In this document: piece after piece, positions 28,695-36,492 of the stretch
Layout: every line of letters begins with the position of its first letter
Position numbering within the stretch: the stretch's first letter is position 1
Assembly: GCA_025937895.1 (NCBI GenBank)
Contig: JAICQL010000003.1
Coordinates: 1 to 64,000, forward strand
DNA length: 64,000 bases
Source: Polyangiaceae bacterium
GTDB lineage: Bacteria; Myxococcota_A; Polyangia; Polyangiales; Polyangiaceae
Reading direction: 5' to 3'
Translations under genes and position numbers: made by a program
The notes under the pieces: generated by a model
The model's database searches: none
Told to the model about the DNA's origin: nothing
The model's input: the letters and a program-made list of their open reading frames with translations, nothing else

Positions 28695-29165
28695 ATGCAG
28701 CCACAATCCGTCCTGATCCTCGACGACGAGGAGATGGTGCTCACCAGCCTCTCGACGTACCTGGCCTTGGAGAGCGACTATGAGGTCTTCACGTTCACGT
28801 CGGCGCGCCAGGCCATCGCGCACCTCGAGGCTAACGAAGTGGGCATCATCATCTCGGATTTTTTGATGCCCGAGATGGACGGTATCAGCTTTCTGACCCG
28901 CGCGCGCGAGCTCAGGCCGGACGCGCCCCGCGTGCTGCTGACGGGCTACGCCGACAAGGAGAACGCGATCAAGGCCATCAACCAGGTGGGCCTGTATCAG
29001 TACGTGGAGAAGCCCTGGGACAATGACGATCTGCGGCTCATCATCCGCAATGGTCTGGAGAAGCGCGCGCTGCTCGATCAGCTGGGTCAGCAGATGCGCG
29101 AGATCAAGCAGGCCTATCAGGAGCTCGCGGGCATCCAGGAGGAGATCCTGAAGGCGTTCGCCTGA
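28695..29165 (+). CDS. Stand-alone response regulator receiver protein
   Basis: 156 residues from the ATG at 28695, preceded by AGAGAAGAG; the ORF-track start is too far upstream. It is a single CheY-like receiver: acidic pair Asp10-Asp11 (ILDDEE), phospho-acceptor Asp55 in ISDFLMPEMDG, Thr83 in LLTGYAD and Lys106 in YQYVEKPWD. The EKPWD form is common in regulators of the RpfG/HD-GYP and diguanylate group, but here nothing follows except a short helical tail (residues 115-156) that may form a coiled coil. It must act by protein contact, not DNA binding. The divergent neighbour is the kinase-ATPase-cNMP fusion; no cognate histidine kinase adjoins it. Confidence 0.95.
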   Translation: MQPQSVLILDDEEMVLTSLSTYLALESDYEVFTFTSARQAIAHLEANEVGIIISDFLMPEMDGISFLTRARELRPDAPRVLLTGYADKENAIKAINQVGLYQYVEKPWDNDDLRLIIRNGLEKRALLDQLGQQMREIKQAYQELAGIQEEILKAFA

Positions 29166-29172
29166 GCTCGAG

Positions 29173-30819
29173 CTACAGCTGACAGCCCGCGTTCTGCAGC
29201 ACCTGGTTGGCCCGGGTCAGGCCCGTGCCCGCGTTCCCGCCGTAGTCGTTGTGCGGACAGGCGTCGGCGGCCTGATTGTCGCCGCTGCAGCCGGGTGAGT
29301 TGCGGGTGGCGCAGACCGCCGGGTTGCTCGCCAGGCACTGCAGAAACGCACGGCAGTTCACGACGCCCGTCGAGTCCTGCCCGGCCTGCGGCGCGTCGCA
29401 GTCGATGTTGGGCGAGAGCCGCTCCGCGCAGCGCGTGCAGTCGCCCTGGTTGCCACCACAGCAGCTGCCGTCCACGCAGGCGCCGCTCGCGCAGTCACCA
29501 TCCGCCGTGCAGCGGAGACCCGGCGCACAGCGCGCGCAGCTGCCGGCACCGCCACAGTCCACGTCGCTCTCGACCCCGTTGCGAGTGTCATCGTCGCACG
29601 ACACGCATACATTGCCGCTGCACAGCCCGCTGGCGCAGTCAGCGCCCGCCCGGCAACCCGAGCCGTCGGGGCAGCGGGCGCAGCCAGCGCCGTTGCCGCC
29701 GCAGTCCACCCCCGTCTCGTTGCCGTTCTGCTGGTTGTCATCACACGAGAAGGCCACGCAGACGCCGCCGCTGCAGTTGCCGCTCTGGCAGTCTCGATCC
29801 AGCGCGCAGTCGCGGCCCAGAGCGCAGCGCGCGCAGCCCGGATTGGCGCCGCCGCAGTCCACGTCGCTCTCGCCGCCGTTCTGCACGCTGTCCTGGCAGG
29901 AGATGCAGATGCCCTGCGCGCAGTCGTCACGCGCGCAGTCGCCGTCCACGCTGCAGGTCGCGCCGTCTGCACAGCGCTGACAGCCCGGATCCGGACCGCC
30001 ACAATCGACATCGGTCTCCGTACCGTTCTGCTCGTCGTCTTCACACAGCGGTGAGGCGCGGCACGCGCCGAGCGCGCAGATGGCGCTCGCGCAGTCAGAG
30101 CCGTTCACGCAGGCCGTGCCCAGCGGGCAACCAGGACAGGTGCCTCCGCCGCAGTCGACCAGGATCTCATTGCCGTTCTGCTGGCCATCGGCGCACGAGA
30201 TTTCGGTGCACACCCGGGTCGTGGGCGAGCACAGGAGCGGAGAGCTGCAGTCCGCGTCTTCGCGGCAGGCCTGACCCTGGGCGCACTTGTTTGCACAGCT
30301 GCCACCGCAGTCCACCGCGCTCTCGTCCTGATTGCGCTGCTGATCCTGGCAGGTGGGAGCGGCTGCGGCGCAGCTGTCCGGGCACGAGCCGCCGCAGTCG
30401 ATGCCCGTCTCATCGCCGTTCTGCACGTCGTCGCTGCAGCTTGCGGACGAGTTGTCGGGGCAGTTGGGGCCGGGGCAGAGCTGCAGTGGGCAGGCGCTCA
30501 CCTCGTCCAGGCTGGTGCACGCCTCGGGCTGCTGGCATGCGCCGTCTACACACGCCTCGCCCGCGCCGCAGTCTTCATCGCTGGCACAGCTGGAGGCCGT
30601 GTCGCTGGCGCCGGCCGCGCCATTCGCCAGTGAGCCACCCGGGCCATTGCCGGCCGTCACCTGCTGCTCGGGCGCGACCACGTTCGGCTCGAAGTCTTCG
30701 CCCAGAGTGCAAGCCAGCACACCCAGCACAACTCCGCACGAGAGTGCCGTGGCGAGCGCCGAGCGCCGTTGTCCAGCCGCGCCCCTGCGAGGCACCGGAC
30801 CCGACGACCGTGGGTTCAC
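29173..30819 (-). CDS. Cys-rich repeat lipoprotein with seven DCGG modules
   Basis: About 548 residues. A hydrophobic segment ends in lipobox GVLAC, so the mature protein is lipid-anchored. A Gly/Ala/Ser-rich spacer leads to seven repeats of roughly 50 residues built on NGxExxVDCGG followed by CxxCxxGxxCxxxxDCxSGxC, giving dozens of cysteines that are probably disulfide-bonded outside the cell. The last 90 residues form a different Cys-containing end (RAFLQCLASNPAVC, NAGCQL). Such Cys-repeat surface proteins are frequent in myxobacteria and of unknown function. The true start is unclear: I chose the GTG at 30819 to keep a normal signal peptide; GTGs at 30795 and 30831 are alternatives. Its stop is 8 bp from the receiver gene stop. 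Confidence 0.88.
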   Translation of the reverse strand: MNPRSSGPVPRRGAAGQRRSALATALSCGVVLGVLACTLGEDFEPNVVAPEQQVTAGNGPGGSLANGAAGASDTASSCASDEDCGAGEACVDGACQQPEACTSLDEVSACPLQLCPGPNCPDNSSASCSDDVQNGDETGIDCGGSCPDSCAAAAPTCQDQQRNQDESAVDCGGSCANKCAQGQACREDADCSSPLLCSPTTRVCTEISCADGQQNGNEILVDCGGGTCPGCPLGTACVNGSDCASAICALGACRASPLCEDDEQNGTETDVDCGGPDPGCQRCADGATCSVDGDCARDDCAQGICISCQDSVQNGGESDVDCGGANPGCARCALGRDCALDRDCQSGNCSGGVCVAFSCDDNQQNGNETGVDCGGNGAGCARCPDGSGCRAGADCASGLCSGNVCVSCDDDTRNGVESDVDCGGAGSCARCAPGLRCTADGDCASGACVDGSCCGGNQGDCTRCAERLSPNIDCDAPQAGQDSTGVVNCRAFLQCLASNPAVCATRNSPGCSGDNQAADACPHNDYGGNAGTGLTRANQVLQNAGCQL

Positions 30820-31199
30820 TGGATGAAACACTTGGTGCAAGCGCCGCTGCTTTTCTGCGGGCTCCAGTGCCCTGCAGGCATGCTGGAGCGGAACAGGCTG
30901 CGCTTCGAATATAGCCCCGCGTGCCAGCTCGGTCACGACAAACCGTGGCTTGCACGACCGTGCTTTGGATAATTCCAGGAGCAATACAAGCTCGACGAGG
31001 CACTCACGCGTCTCTCGATGACGCAGCGTTGGAAGCGTTTTCAGCGTGTCATCACGTCGATGTTGCCGCTTGGCTCTCGCGAGCACGAGCTCGGCGCGCG
31101 ATCCAGGTCGAGTGGATGGCGGGGCGAGTGCAGCGCGAGCAGCTGGTGCGAGCGAGGGCTCTGGTGTGCGCTGCCCGTGGCGTCAGCGAGCGACGCCGC
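30820..31199. other. Intergenic region upstream of the Cys-rich lipoprotein
   Basis: About 380 bp between the end of the RlmI-like gene and the lipoprotein start, both on the minus strand. It is somewhat lower in GC than its surroundings, as expected for a promoter region. I see no small gene, repeat array or clear terminator in it. The ORF-track minus-strand frame continues through it, but the codons there look non-coding. Confidence 0.5.
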
Positions 31200-32411
31200 T
31201 CAATCGTCCACGCTGCGCAGCGCCAGGTACTTCAGGTAGCGACCCTCGGGGTGCCCGATCATGACCGGATGGTCCAGCGCCTGCCCGGAGTCCATCACCA
31301 GCTGCAGCGAGCGGCCCGCGCGCAGCGCCGCCTGCGCCACGCTGTCGCGGAACGAGTCCACGTCGATCTGCGACGTGCAGCTCGCGGCCGCATATAGCCC
31401 GCCGGGCGCCAGCACGGCCAGCGCCAGGGTGTGCAGGCGCTCGTAGGCGCGCAGCGCTCGCCGGCGCTGCATGCGGTTGCGCGCGAAGCTCGGCGGATCG
31501 GTGATCACCACGTCGAACGTCTGCTGCTCGCGCGCCGCCGACTCCAGGTACTTGATGGCGTCACCGGTCACGAACTCGAACGCATCGGGATCGAAGCCGT
31601 TGAGCTCGGCGTTGTCGCGCGCGCGCGCCATCGCCTCCGGCGCGCGGTCCACGCTCACCACGCGCCGCGCTCCACCGCGTGCCGCGTGCAGGGAGAAGGC
31701 CCCGGTGTAGGCGTAGAGGTTGAGCACTGACGCGCCCTGACACCACTGGCCCAGGCTGCGCCGGTTCTCGCGATGATCGAGGAACAGGCCTGTCTTCTGC
31801 CCGGCACCAAGATCAGCGTAGAAGCGCAGACCGTGCTCCGAGACGATCAGCCGCTCGGGTGGGGGGCGGCCCGCCAGCACCTCCAGGCCGTCGCTGCCCT
31901 TCTGACAGATCCCCTTCAAGTCGGTGACTCGCTGCACGGCGCTGATCACCCACGGCAGCAGACGCGTGAGGGCACTGGAGTCCAGCGACACCATGGCGAA
32001 TGGCCCATACACATCCACCACGATCCCCGGCAGGCCATCGCCCTCGCCGTTGATCAGCCGGTATGCCGTGGTGAGCCCATTGGCGAGCAAGGGCCTGCGG
32101 CGCCGCGCGGCCCGCTCCACGCTCTGCTCGAACCAGGCCGCGTCCGGTACACGGCCCCGGCTGTAGATGCGCACCGACAGCGGTGACGCGGGATCGAAGA
32201 TGCCGATGCCGGTCCAGCCCTTGCAGTGTACGCGCAGCCAGCTACCGGGGGGCAGGTTGAGACCGGCAGGCAAGTGGTCGCGATAGATCCAGGGATGCCC
32301 CTTGCTGAGCGATGACTCGAGATCGCTCGCGACGTGTACGCTGGGTAGGCCATCTTTCGGATCACCGGGCGGCCAGGAGCCGGACTGACTGCGAGGAGAA
32401 CCGACGTTCAT
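31200..32411 (-). CDS. rlmI: Class I SAM-dependent rRNA methyltransferase, RlmI-like
   Basis: Probable 23S rRNA cytosine-5 methyltransferase of the RlmI (YccW) group, 403 residues from the ATG at 32411. The N-terminal part has a PUA-like domain (HPWIYRDHLPAGL), then the family segment AYRLINGEGDGLPGIVVDVYG, the LFLDHRENRR block, SAM-binding VLNLYAYTGAFSLHAA with VVSVDRAPEAMARARDN, and the catalytic VVITDPPSFARN. A late SCTSQIDVD carries the conserved Cys. All fit RlmI, though paralogues with other targets exist. The ORF-track start at 32453 would leave only 11 bp to the divergent Hsp15-like gene, so I prefer 32411. Confidence 0.9.
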   Translation of the reverse strand: MNVGSPRSQSGSWPPGDPKDGLPSVHVASDLESSLSKGHPWIYRDHLPAGLNLPPGSWLRVHCKGWTGIGIFDPASPLSVRIYSRGRVPDAAWFEQSVERAARRRRPLLANGLTTAYRLINGEGDGLPGIVVDVYGPFAMVSLDSSALTRLLPWVISAVQRVTDLKGICQKGSDGLEVLAGRPPPERLIVSEHGLRFYADLGAGQKTGLFLDHRENRRSLGQWCQGASVLNLYAYTGAFSLHAARGGARRVVSVDRAPEAMARARDNAELNGFDPDAFEFVTGDAIKYLESAAREQQTFDVVITDPPSFARNRMQRRRALRAYERLHTLALAVLAPGGLYAAASCTSQIDVDSFRDSVAQAALRAGRSLQLVMDSGQALDHPVMIGHPEGRYLKYLALRSVDD

Positions 32412-32464
32412 GCGGCCCACCGCCCTAGCGCGAATGTCGGGGTGATGCAACACTCTTACCTGTC

Positions 32465-32821
32465 ATGGAGTCTGTTCGAATAGACCGCTGGCTGTGCGCC
32501 TCACGCCTGTACAAGACGCGCTCGTTGTCGCAGCAGGCGTGCACGGGCGGCCTGGTCAAGCTGAACGGTGCGCCCGTGCGTCCCAGCCACCCCGTCCGCC
32601 CCGGTGACGAGATCCGCGCAGAAGCGCCGCGCGGTCTGGTGGTCTGGGTGGTGACGGGGCTCGCGGAGAAGCGGCTGTCCGCGCCCGAGGCGCAGAAGCT
32701 GTATGAAGATCACTCGCCCCCACCGCCGCCGCGAGAAGAGAGCGTGGCGCCGCGCGCTCGCGGCACGGGCAGGCCGACGAAGGCAGAGCGGCGCGCGCTC
32801 GACCGTCTGCGCCACCTCTGA
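32465..32821 (+). CDS. hslR: S4-domain RNA-binding heat-shock protein 15 homologue
   Basis: 118 residues. The N-terminal 60 are an S4 RNA-binding domain (RIDRWLCASRLYKTRSLSQQAC, VKLNGAPVRPSHPVRPGDEI), and the rest is basic and Pro-rich, ending RPTKAERRALDRLRHL. This is the layout of Hsp15, which binds free 50S subunits that carry nascent chains and helps recycle stalled ribosomes. It is divergent from the RlmI-like methyltransferase, a sensible RNA-related pairing. S4 fragments also occur in pseudouridine synthases, but no catalytic domain is present here. Confidence 0.9.
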   Translation: MESVRIDRWLCASRLYKTRSLSQQACTGGLVKLNGAPVRPSHPVRPGDEIRAEAPRGLVVWVVTGLAEKRLSAPEAQKLYEDHSPPPPPREESVAPRARGTGRPTKAERRALDRLRHL

Positions 32822-32840
32822 CGCGGCGGCTCGGACACCG

Positions 32841-34463
32841 TCAACCGAACGGGCAGGGCGGGGCAGCGCGCCGCTCCGGCTGACTGCGGGGCAGGCGAAT
32901 CGTGAACGTGGTCCCCTGTCCGAGCTGGCTGCGCACCTGAATGCTGCCGTGATGCTCCTTGACGATGGCCTTGCAGATGGCCAGCCCCAGCCCGGAGCCA
33001 TCTTCCTGATGCTTCGTCGTGAAGCCGCAGACGAAGATCTGATCGAGGTGCTCCGCCGGGACCCCGATGCCGTCGTCCTTCACCTCGATCTCCACTTCGT
33101 CGCCCAGGCAGCGCGTCGCCAGGGTGATGGTGCCTCTGCCCCGCGCGCGCACGGCGTGCGCCGCGTTCACCATCAGATTGACCAGCACCTGGTTCAAGCG
33201 CCCGGGATAGCCCATCAGGGTGACCCCAGCCCCGAATTGCCTCTGGATCGAGACCTCATGACGCAGCTCGTGCTGCACGAGCGCCAGCGTCTCCTCGGCG
33301 ATTGCGTTCAGGTCCAGGGTGGATAGTCTTGCGTCCTCGCTGCAAGCGAAGCGGCGTAGCCGCTGTACAATCTCGCTGACCCGCGTGGAGCCGCTGCCCA
33401 CCACCCGCGCCGAGTCGCCCAGCACCTTCAGCAGACGCGTGACCGCCGGCGCGCAGAATGCATCCGGGTGGGCGTCGCGCAGCTCGACCGTCAGCTTCTC
33501 CAGTGCCTGCGCCAGCGTACGCTGCGTGCTGCTCACGGCGCTCAACGGTGTGCGAACCTCGTGCGCGATGCCCGTGAGCAACATGCCCAGGCTGGCCATC
33601 TTCTCCTTCTGCAGCAGCTGCAGCTGGGCGTCGCGCAGCTGCTGGTTGGCTGCTTCCAGCTCCAGGATGGCGTGCTTCTCCTGGGTGATGTCGTGCGCCG
33701 TGCCGGTGAGCCCGAACACGCTGCCCTGCTCGTTCTTCAGCGGGGCCAGCGTCGAGCAGAACCAGCGCGTGCTGCCGTCCTGATGCTGCAGGCGAAACTC
33801 GCAGCTCGGCTGCACCACCCCGGTCTCCTTCGTCAGCTCGGCACAGGCCCAGAGCCGCGGCAGATCGTCGGCGTGCACCAGCAGGTCAAAGCTCTGGCCC
33901 AGCAACTGTTGCTGCGTGTAGCCGAGCAGGCGCTGTGCATTGGGCGAGACGTAGGTGAACGCATCCTGGCGATCGAGCGCGAACACCAGCTCGCTAGCGT
34001 TCTCCACGAAGCCGCGGAAGCGGCCCTCGCTCTCCTGCAGCCGGCGCTCCACCTCCTTGCGTTGCGTCACGTCGGTCAGCGCGATCAGCCCCAGCGCTTC
34101 ACCGCCCAGCTGCCAGGACTGGATGTTGCACACCACCCATACCTGCGCGCCCGAGCTGGTGGTCAGTAGCAGCTCGCGATCGCGCACGCGCCCGGTGTCC
34201 CGCAGCTCTGCCATGATGGAGGCCCGCTCGGTGGCAGCAGCGTAGAAGTCCAGGGTGTGCCGCCCCACCAGCTGCTGAGCGGGCACGCCGACCAGCGCCG
34301 CCGTCTTCTCGTTGCAATACAGGATCTCGCCGTCGCTCTGGCGCGAGATCAAGAGCGGGATGGGCGACACCTCGGCCAGCGCGCGCAGCACCTCGTCGCG
34401 CGGCAAGCTGGTCCGGGAGCTCACCACCTCTGGGTCCCCGGCACGCTCCGGGGGAAGCAGCAC
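32841..34463 (-). CDS. Soluble PAS-domain sensor histidine kinase
   Basis: 540 residues with no membrane span. Residues about 25-135 and 145-270 are two PAS domains (LLISRQSDGEILYCNEKTAALVG; FVFALDRQDAFTYVSPNAQ-like pattern), the second followed by a PAC motif (GLTGTAHDITQEKHA). A short coiled coil leads to a kinase core with H box LTGIAHEVRTPLSAV, N box NLMVNAAHAVRARG, G1 KDDGIGVP, F box FVCGFTTK and G2 GSGLGLAICKAIV. The core type resembles NtrB-like kinases. It is transcribed downstream of a Ser/Thr kinase gene (129-bp gap); no response regulator is adjacent. The input signal for the PAS domains is unknown. Confidence 0.95.
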   Translation of the reverse strand: MLLPPERAGDPEVVSSRTSLPRDEVLRALAEVSPIPLLISRQSDGEILYCNEKTAALVGVPAQQLVGRHTLDFYAAATERASIMAELRDTGRVRDRELLLTTSSGAQVWVVCNIQSWQLGGEALGLIALTDVTQRKEVERRLQESEGRFRGFVENASELVFALDRQDAFTYVSPNAQRLLGYTQQQLLGQSFDLLVHADDLPRLWACAELTKETGVVQPSCEFRLQHQDGSTRWFCSTLAPLKNEQGSVFGLTGTAHDITQEKHAILELEAANQQLRDAQLQLLQKEKMASLGMLLTGIAHEVRTPLSAVSSTQRTLAQALEKLTVELRDAHPDAFCAPAVTRLLKVLGDSARVVGSGSTRVSEIVQRLRRFACSEDARLSTLDLNAIAEETLALVQHELRHEVSIQRQFGAGVTLMGYPGRLNQVLVNLMVNAAHAVRARGRGTITLATRCLGDEVEIEVKDDGIGVPAEHLDQIFVCGFTTKHQEDGSGLGLAICKAIVKEHHGSIQVRSQLGQGTTFTIRLPRSQPERRAAPPCPFG

Positions 34464-34592
34464 GCGCGAGTCCGTCAGAGGCGTGCTCTCCGTTTTTCGC
34501 GCTGCAGAGCGTGAGTGCTCATCGTCAGTGCGATCTAAACCCGCACCTGGTGCTTGGCCAGTGTTTCGGCGCGAGCCGCCCGGAGCACGCTT

Positions 34593-35852
34593 TCAGTGCA
34601 GCCACCAGGCGAAGACTGTTCCAGCCGCCATGAACATCAGCCAGAGCGTCCAGTTCAGCTGGCTGCGCGACATGAACGGACGTTTCGGCGGTGGCGGCGG
34701 CGGGGGCAGGCTGGGCCGGGGCACGGGCGAGGGGGAGACCGTGCCCGTCGTCGTGGTGGTGCTCGTGCCCGCGTCCTTGGGCGGCGGAGCCTGGGGCTCG
34801 GCGAGCCAGCGCGCTCTCGCCTCCGGGCCAGCGTCGAGCGCGGCCACCGCCTCACGGATCAGGTTCCGGTGGTGCTCGATGCGGCCACCCAGGACGCGCT
34901 TGACCAGACCTCCGACACCCGCCGGCGGCACGACGATGCGCTCGTTGCGCAGGTACTGCTCGAGGGCATTCTTGAACTCCTCCGCCGACTGAAAGCGCAG
35001 CGCCAAGTCCCGCTGCAGCGCCTTCAGCACCACGGCCTCCAGCTCCTTGGGATAGCCGTTCATGATTTGCGTGGGACGCGGGATGCGCGCCTGGCGCACC
35101 AGCTCGATCGTATGCCGGCTGTCCTTGCCACGGAACAGACGGAAGCCCGTCGTCAGCTCGAACAACACGATGCCCAGCGAGAAGATGTCGCTGCGGCGAT
35201 CCAGCACCTCGGCGCGGGTCTGCTCGGGCGACATGTAGCCGACCTTGCCGCGCACGAACGGCGCACCATCAGCCCCCAGGCGCCCCACGGTGCTGGCCAC
35301 GCCGAAGTCCACCAGCTTCACGGTGCCGTCGAGGCCCACCAGGATGTTCTGCGGGGACATGTCGCAGTGGACCAGATTGCGTGGCACGCCCTTCTGATCC
35401 TTCATCTCGTGTGCGGCGTGCAGCCCGCCCGCCGTGTCGGCGATCAAGCGCACGGCATGCTCGGCGGGGATGGCGCGGCGCTTGTTGGCCTCGGAGATCA
35501 GCGCATGCAGCGCCGCTCCCTCCACCCACTCCATCACCATGTACAGGATGCCGTTGCTCTGGCTCACCTCGAACACGCGCACCACGTGCTGGTGGCGAAT
35601 GCCAGCGACCACCGCGCCTTCGACCAGGAACATGGTGCGAGCCTTGGGCTCGCGCGCCAGCTCCTCCCGGATCACCTTGATCGCAACGGGCTGGGTGTGT
35701 TTGCCACTCGTGTCACGCGCCACCCACACGCTCGCCATGCCGCCTTTGCCGATGAGGACCAGCAGCTCGTAGCGGCCGAGCGTGGTCCCCCGCAGGTAGG
35801 AGGGATCGAAGTCGCTGGCGAGCGCGTTCAGGTTTGCTTCGGGGCTGCTCAT
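34593..35852 (-). CDS. Tail-anchored Ser/Thr protein kinase with non-RD catalytic loop
   Basis: 419 residues. The kinase domain spans about 25-300: GKGGMASVW glycine loop, VAIKVI lysine, catalytic loop LVHCDMSPQNIL, DFGVAST, GKVGYMSPEQ. The catalytic loop has Cys where most kinases have Arg before the Asp (HCD in place of HRD), making it a non-RD kinase, usually meaning it is not switched by activation-loop phosphorylation. The VHxDxSPQN form is common in myxobacterial kinases, but those I know mostly keep the Arg. A Pro/Thr-rich linker (TSTTTTTGTVSPSP) and a single C-terminal span (WTLWLMFMAAGTVFAWWLH) anchor it to the inner membrane with almost nothing beyond. It precedes the PAS histidine kinase gene. 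Confidence 0.95.
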   Translation of the reverse strand: MSSPEANLNALASDFDPSYLRGTTLGRYELLVLIGKGGMASVWVARDTSGKHTQPVAIKVIREELAREPKARTMFLVEGAVVAGIRHQHVVRVFEVSQSNGILYMVMEWVEGAALHALISEANKRRAIPAEHAVRLIADTAGGLHAAHEMKDQKGVPRNLVHCDMSPQNILVGLDGTVKLVDFGVASTVGRLGADGAPFVRGKVGYMSPEQTRAEVLDRRSDIFSLGIVLFELTTGFRLFRGKDSRHTIELVRQARIPRPTQIMNGYPKELEAVVLKALQRDLALRFQSAEEFKNALEQYLRNERIVVPPAGVGGLVKRVLGGRIEHHRNLIREAVAALDAGPEARARWLAEPQAPPPKDAGTSTTTTTGTVSPSPVPRPSLPPPPPPPKRPFMSRSQLNWTLWLMFMAAGTVFAWWLH

Positions 35853-36060
35853 GCTGGCTCGAACTGGGGCGGCGCGGGCGGCGGGCGCGCTGGAGGAGGA
35901 GAGACCGCAAACATGACTGATCTAGCTAGAAAGCCCCTCACGGCAAAGAGTGCTGGCAAGTACTCGGCCAACAGGCCATGCACAGCGCAGGCAGGTTTCC
36001 AGGTGTCGCTGCGGCGCGTCAGGCTTGCCAGCCCGCCATCGACTCGATAGGCCTCCCGCC

Positions 36061-36459
36061 GTGGACCATCTCATTCGGGTTGATGACATCCTCGCTGCGT
36101 TGATCGTGTCGCTGGTCATGATGCGGCGGCTGGAGGTGAAGAACACCCTGGCCGAGCACAACCCGACGGTGCCAGCGGAAGGTTTTGATACCTGGCGCCG
36201 CAAGGCGCTCCGGGCATACAACTGGGTTGCTGGCGCTTCTGCCGCCAAGGTCCTGGTCAGCGTGGCCTGGTACTGGGGCGGCATGCGCCTGGGCGTGCCG
36301 GCACCCTGGTTTCAGCTGGTGGGGTTGCTGGTGTTCATGACCTGGCTGCTGTGCCTGGTCTGGGCATGGAAGATGGCGACCGACGCCGCCGTGCTGCGCC
36401 GCCAGCTCGGCATTCAGCTGCGCCCACGCACTCCACGGCCCTCCGAATCCGGGCGCTAG
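36061..36459 (+). CDS. Small hypothetical membrane protein
   Basis: About 132 residues from the GTG at 36061. A first hydrophobic stretch (ILAALIVSLVMM) is followed by a charged loop and two further hydrophobic segments (AASAAKVLVSVAWYWG-like and LVGLLVFMTWLLCLVWAWKM). The C terminus is basic and Pro-rich. I recognise no family. The ORF-track start at 35950 adds a basic non-hydrophobic stretch that looks like leader DNA. It faces lepB convergently with a 33-bp gap. Confidence 0.65.
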   Translation: MDHLIRVDDILAALIVSLVMMRRLEVKNTLAEHNPTVPAEGFDTWRRKALRAYNWVAGASAAKVLVSVAWYWGGMRLGVPAPWFQLVGLLVFMTWLLCLVWAWKMATDAAVLRRQLGIQLRPRTPRPSESGR

Positions 36460-36466
36460 GCTCGCG

Positions 36467-36485
36467 GCCCGCGCAGGACGCGGGC
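36467..36485. terminator. Possible bidirectional terminator hairpin between convergent genes
   Basis: CCCGCG and CGCGGG, extended by a flanking G-C pair, face each other across a 5-base loop between the two convergent stop codons. There is no run of T on either side, so if it works it is weak or needs Rho. Confidence 0.3.
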
Positions 36486-36492
36486 GCGCCTT

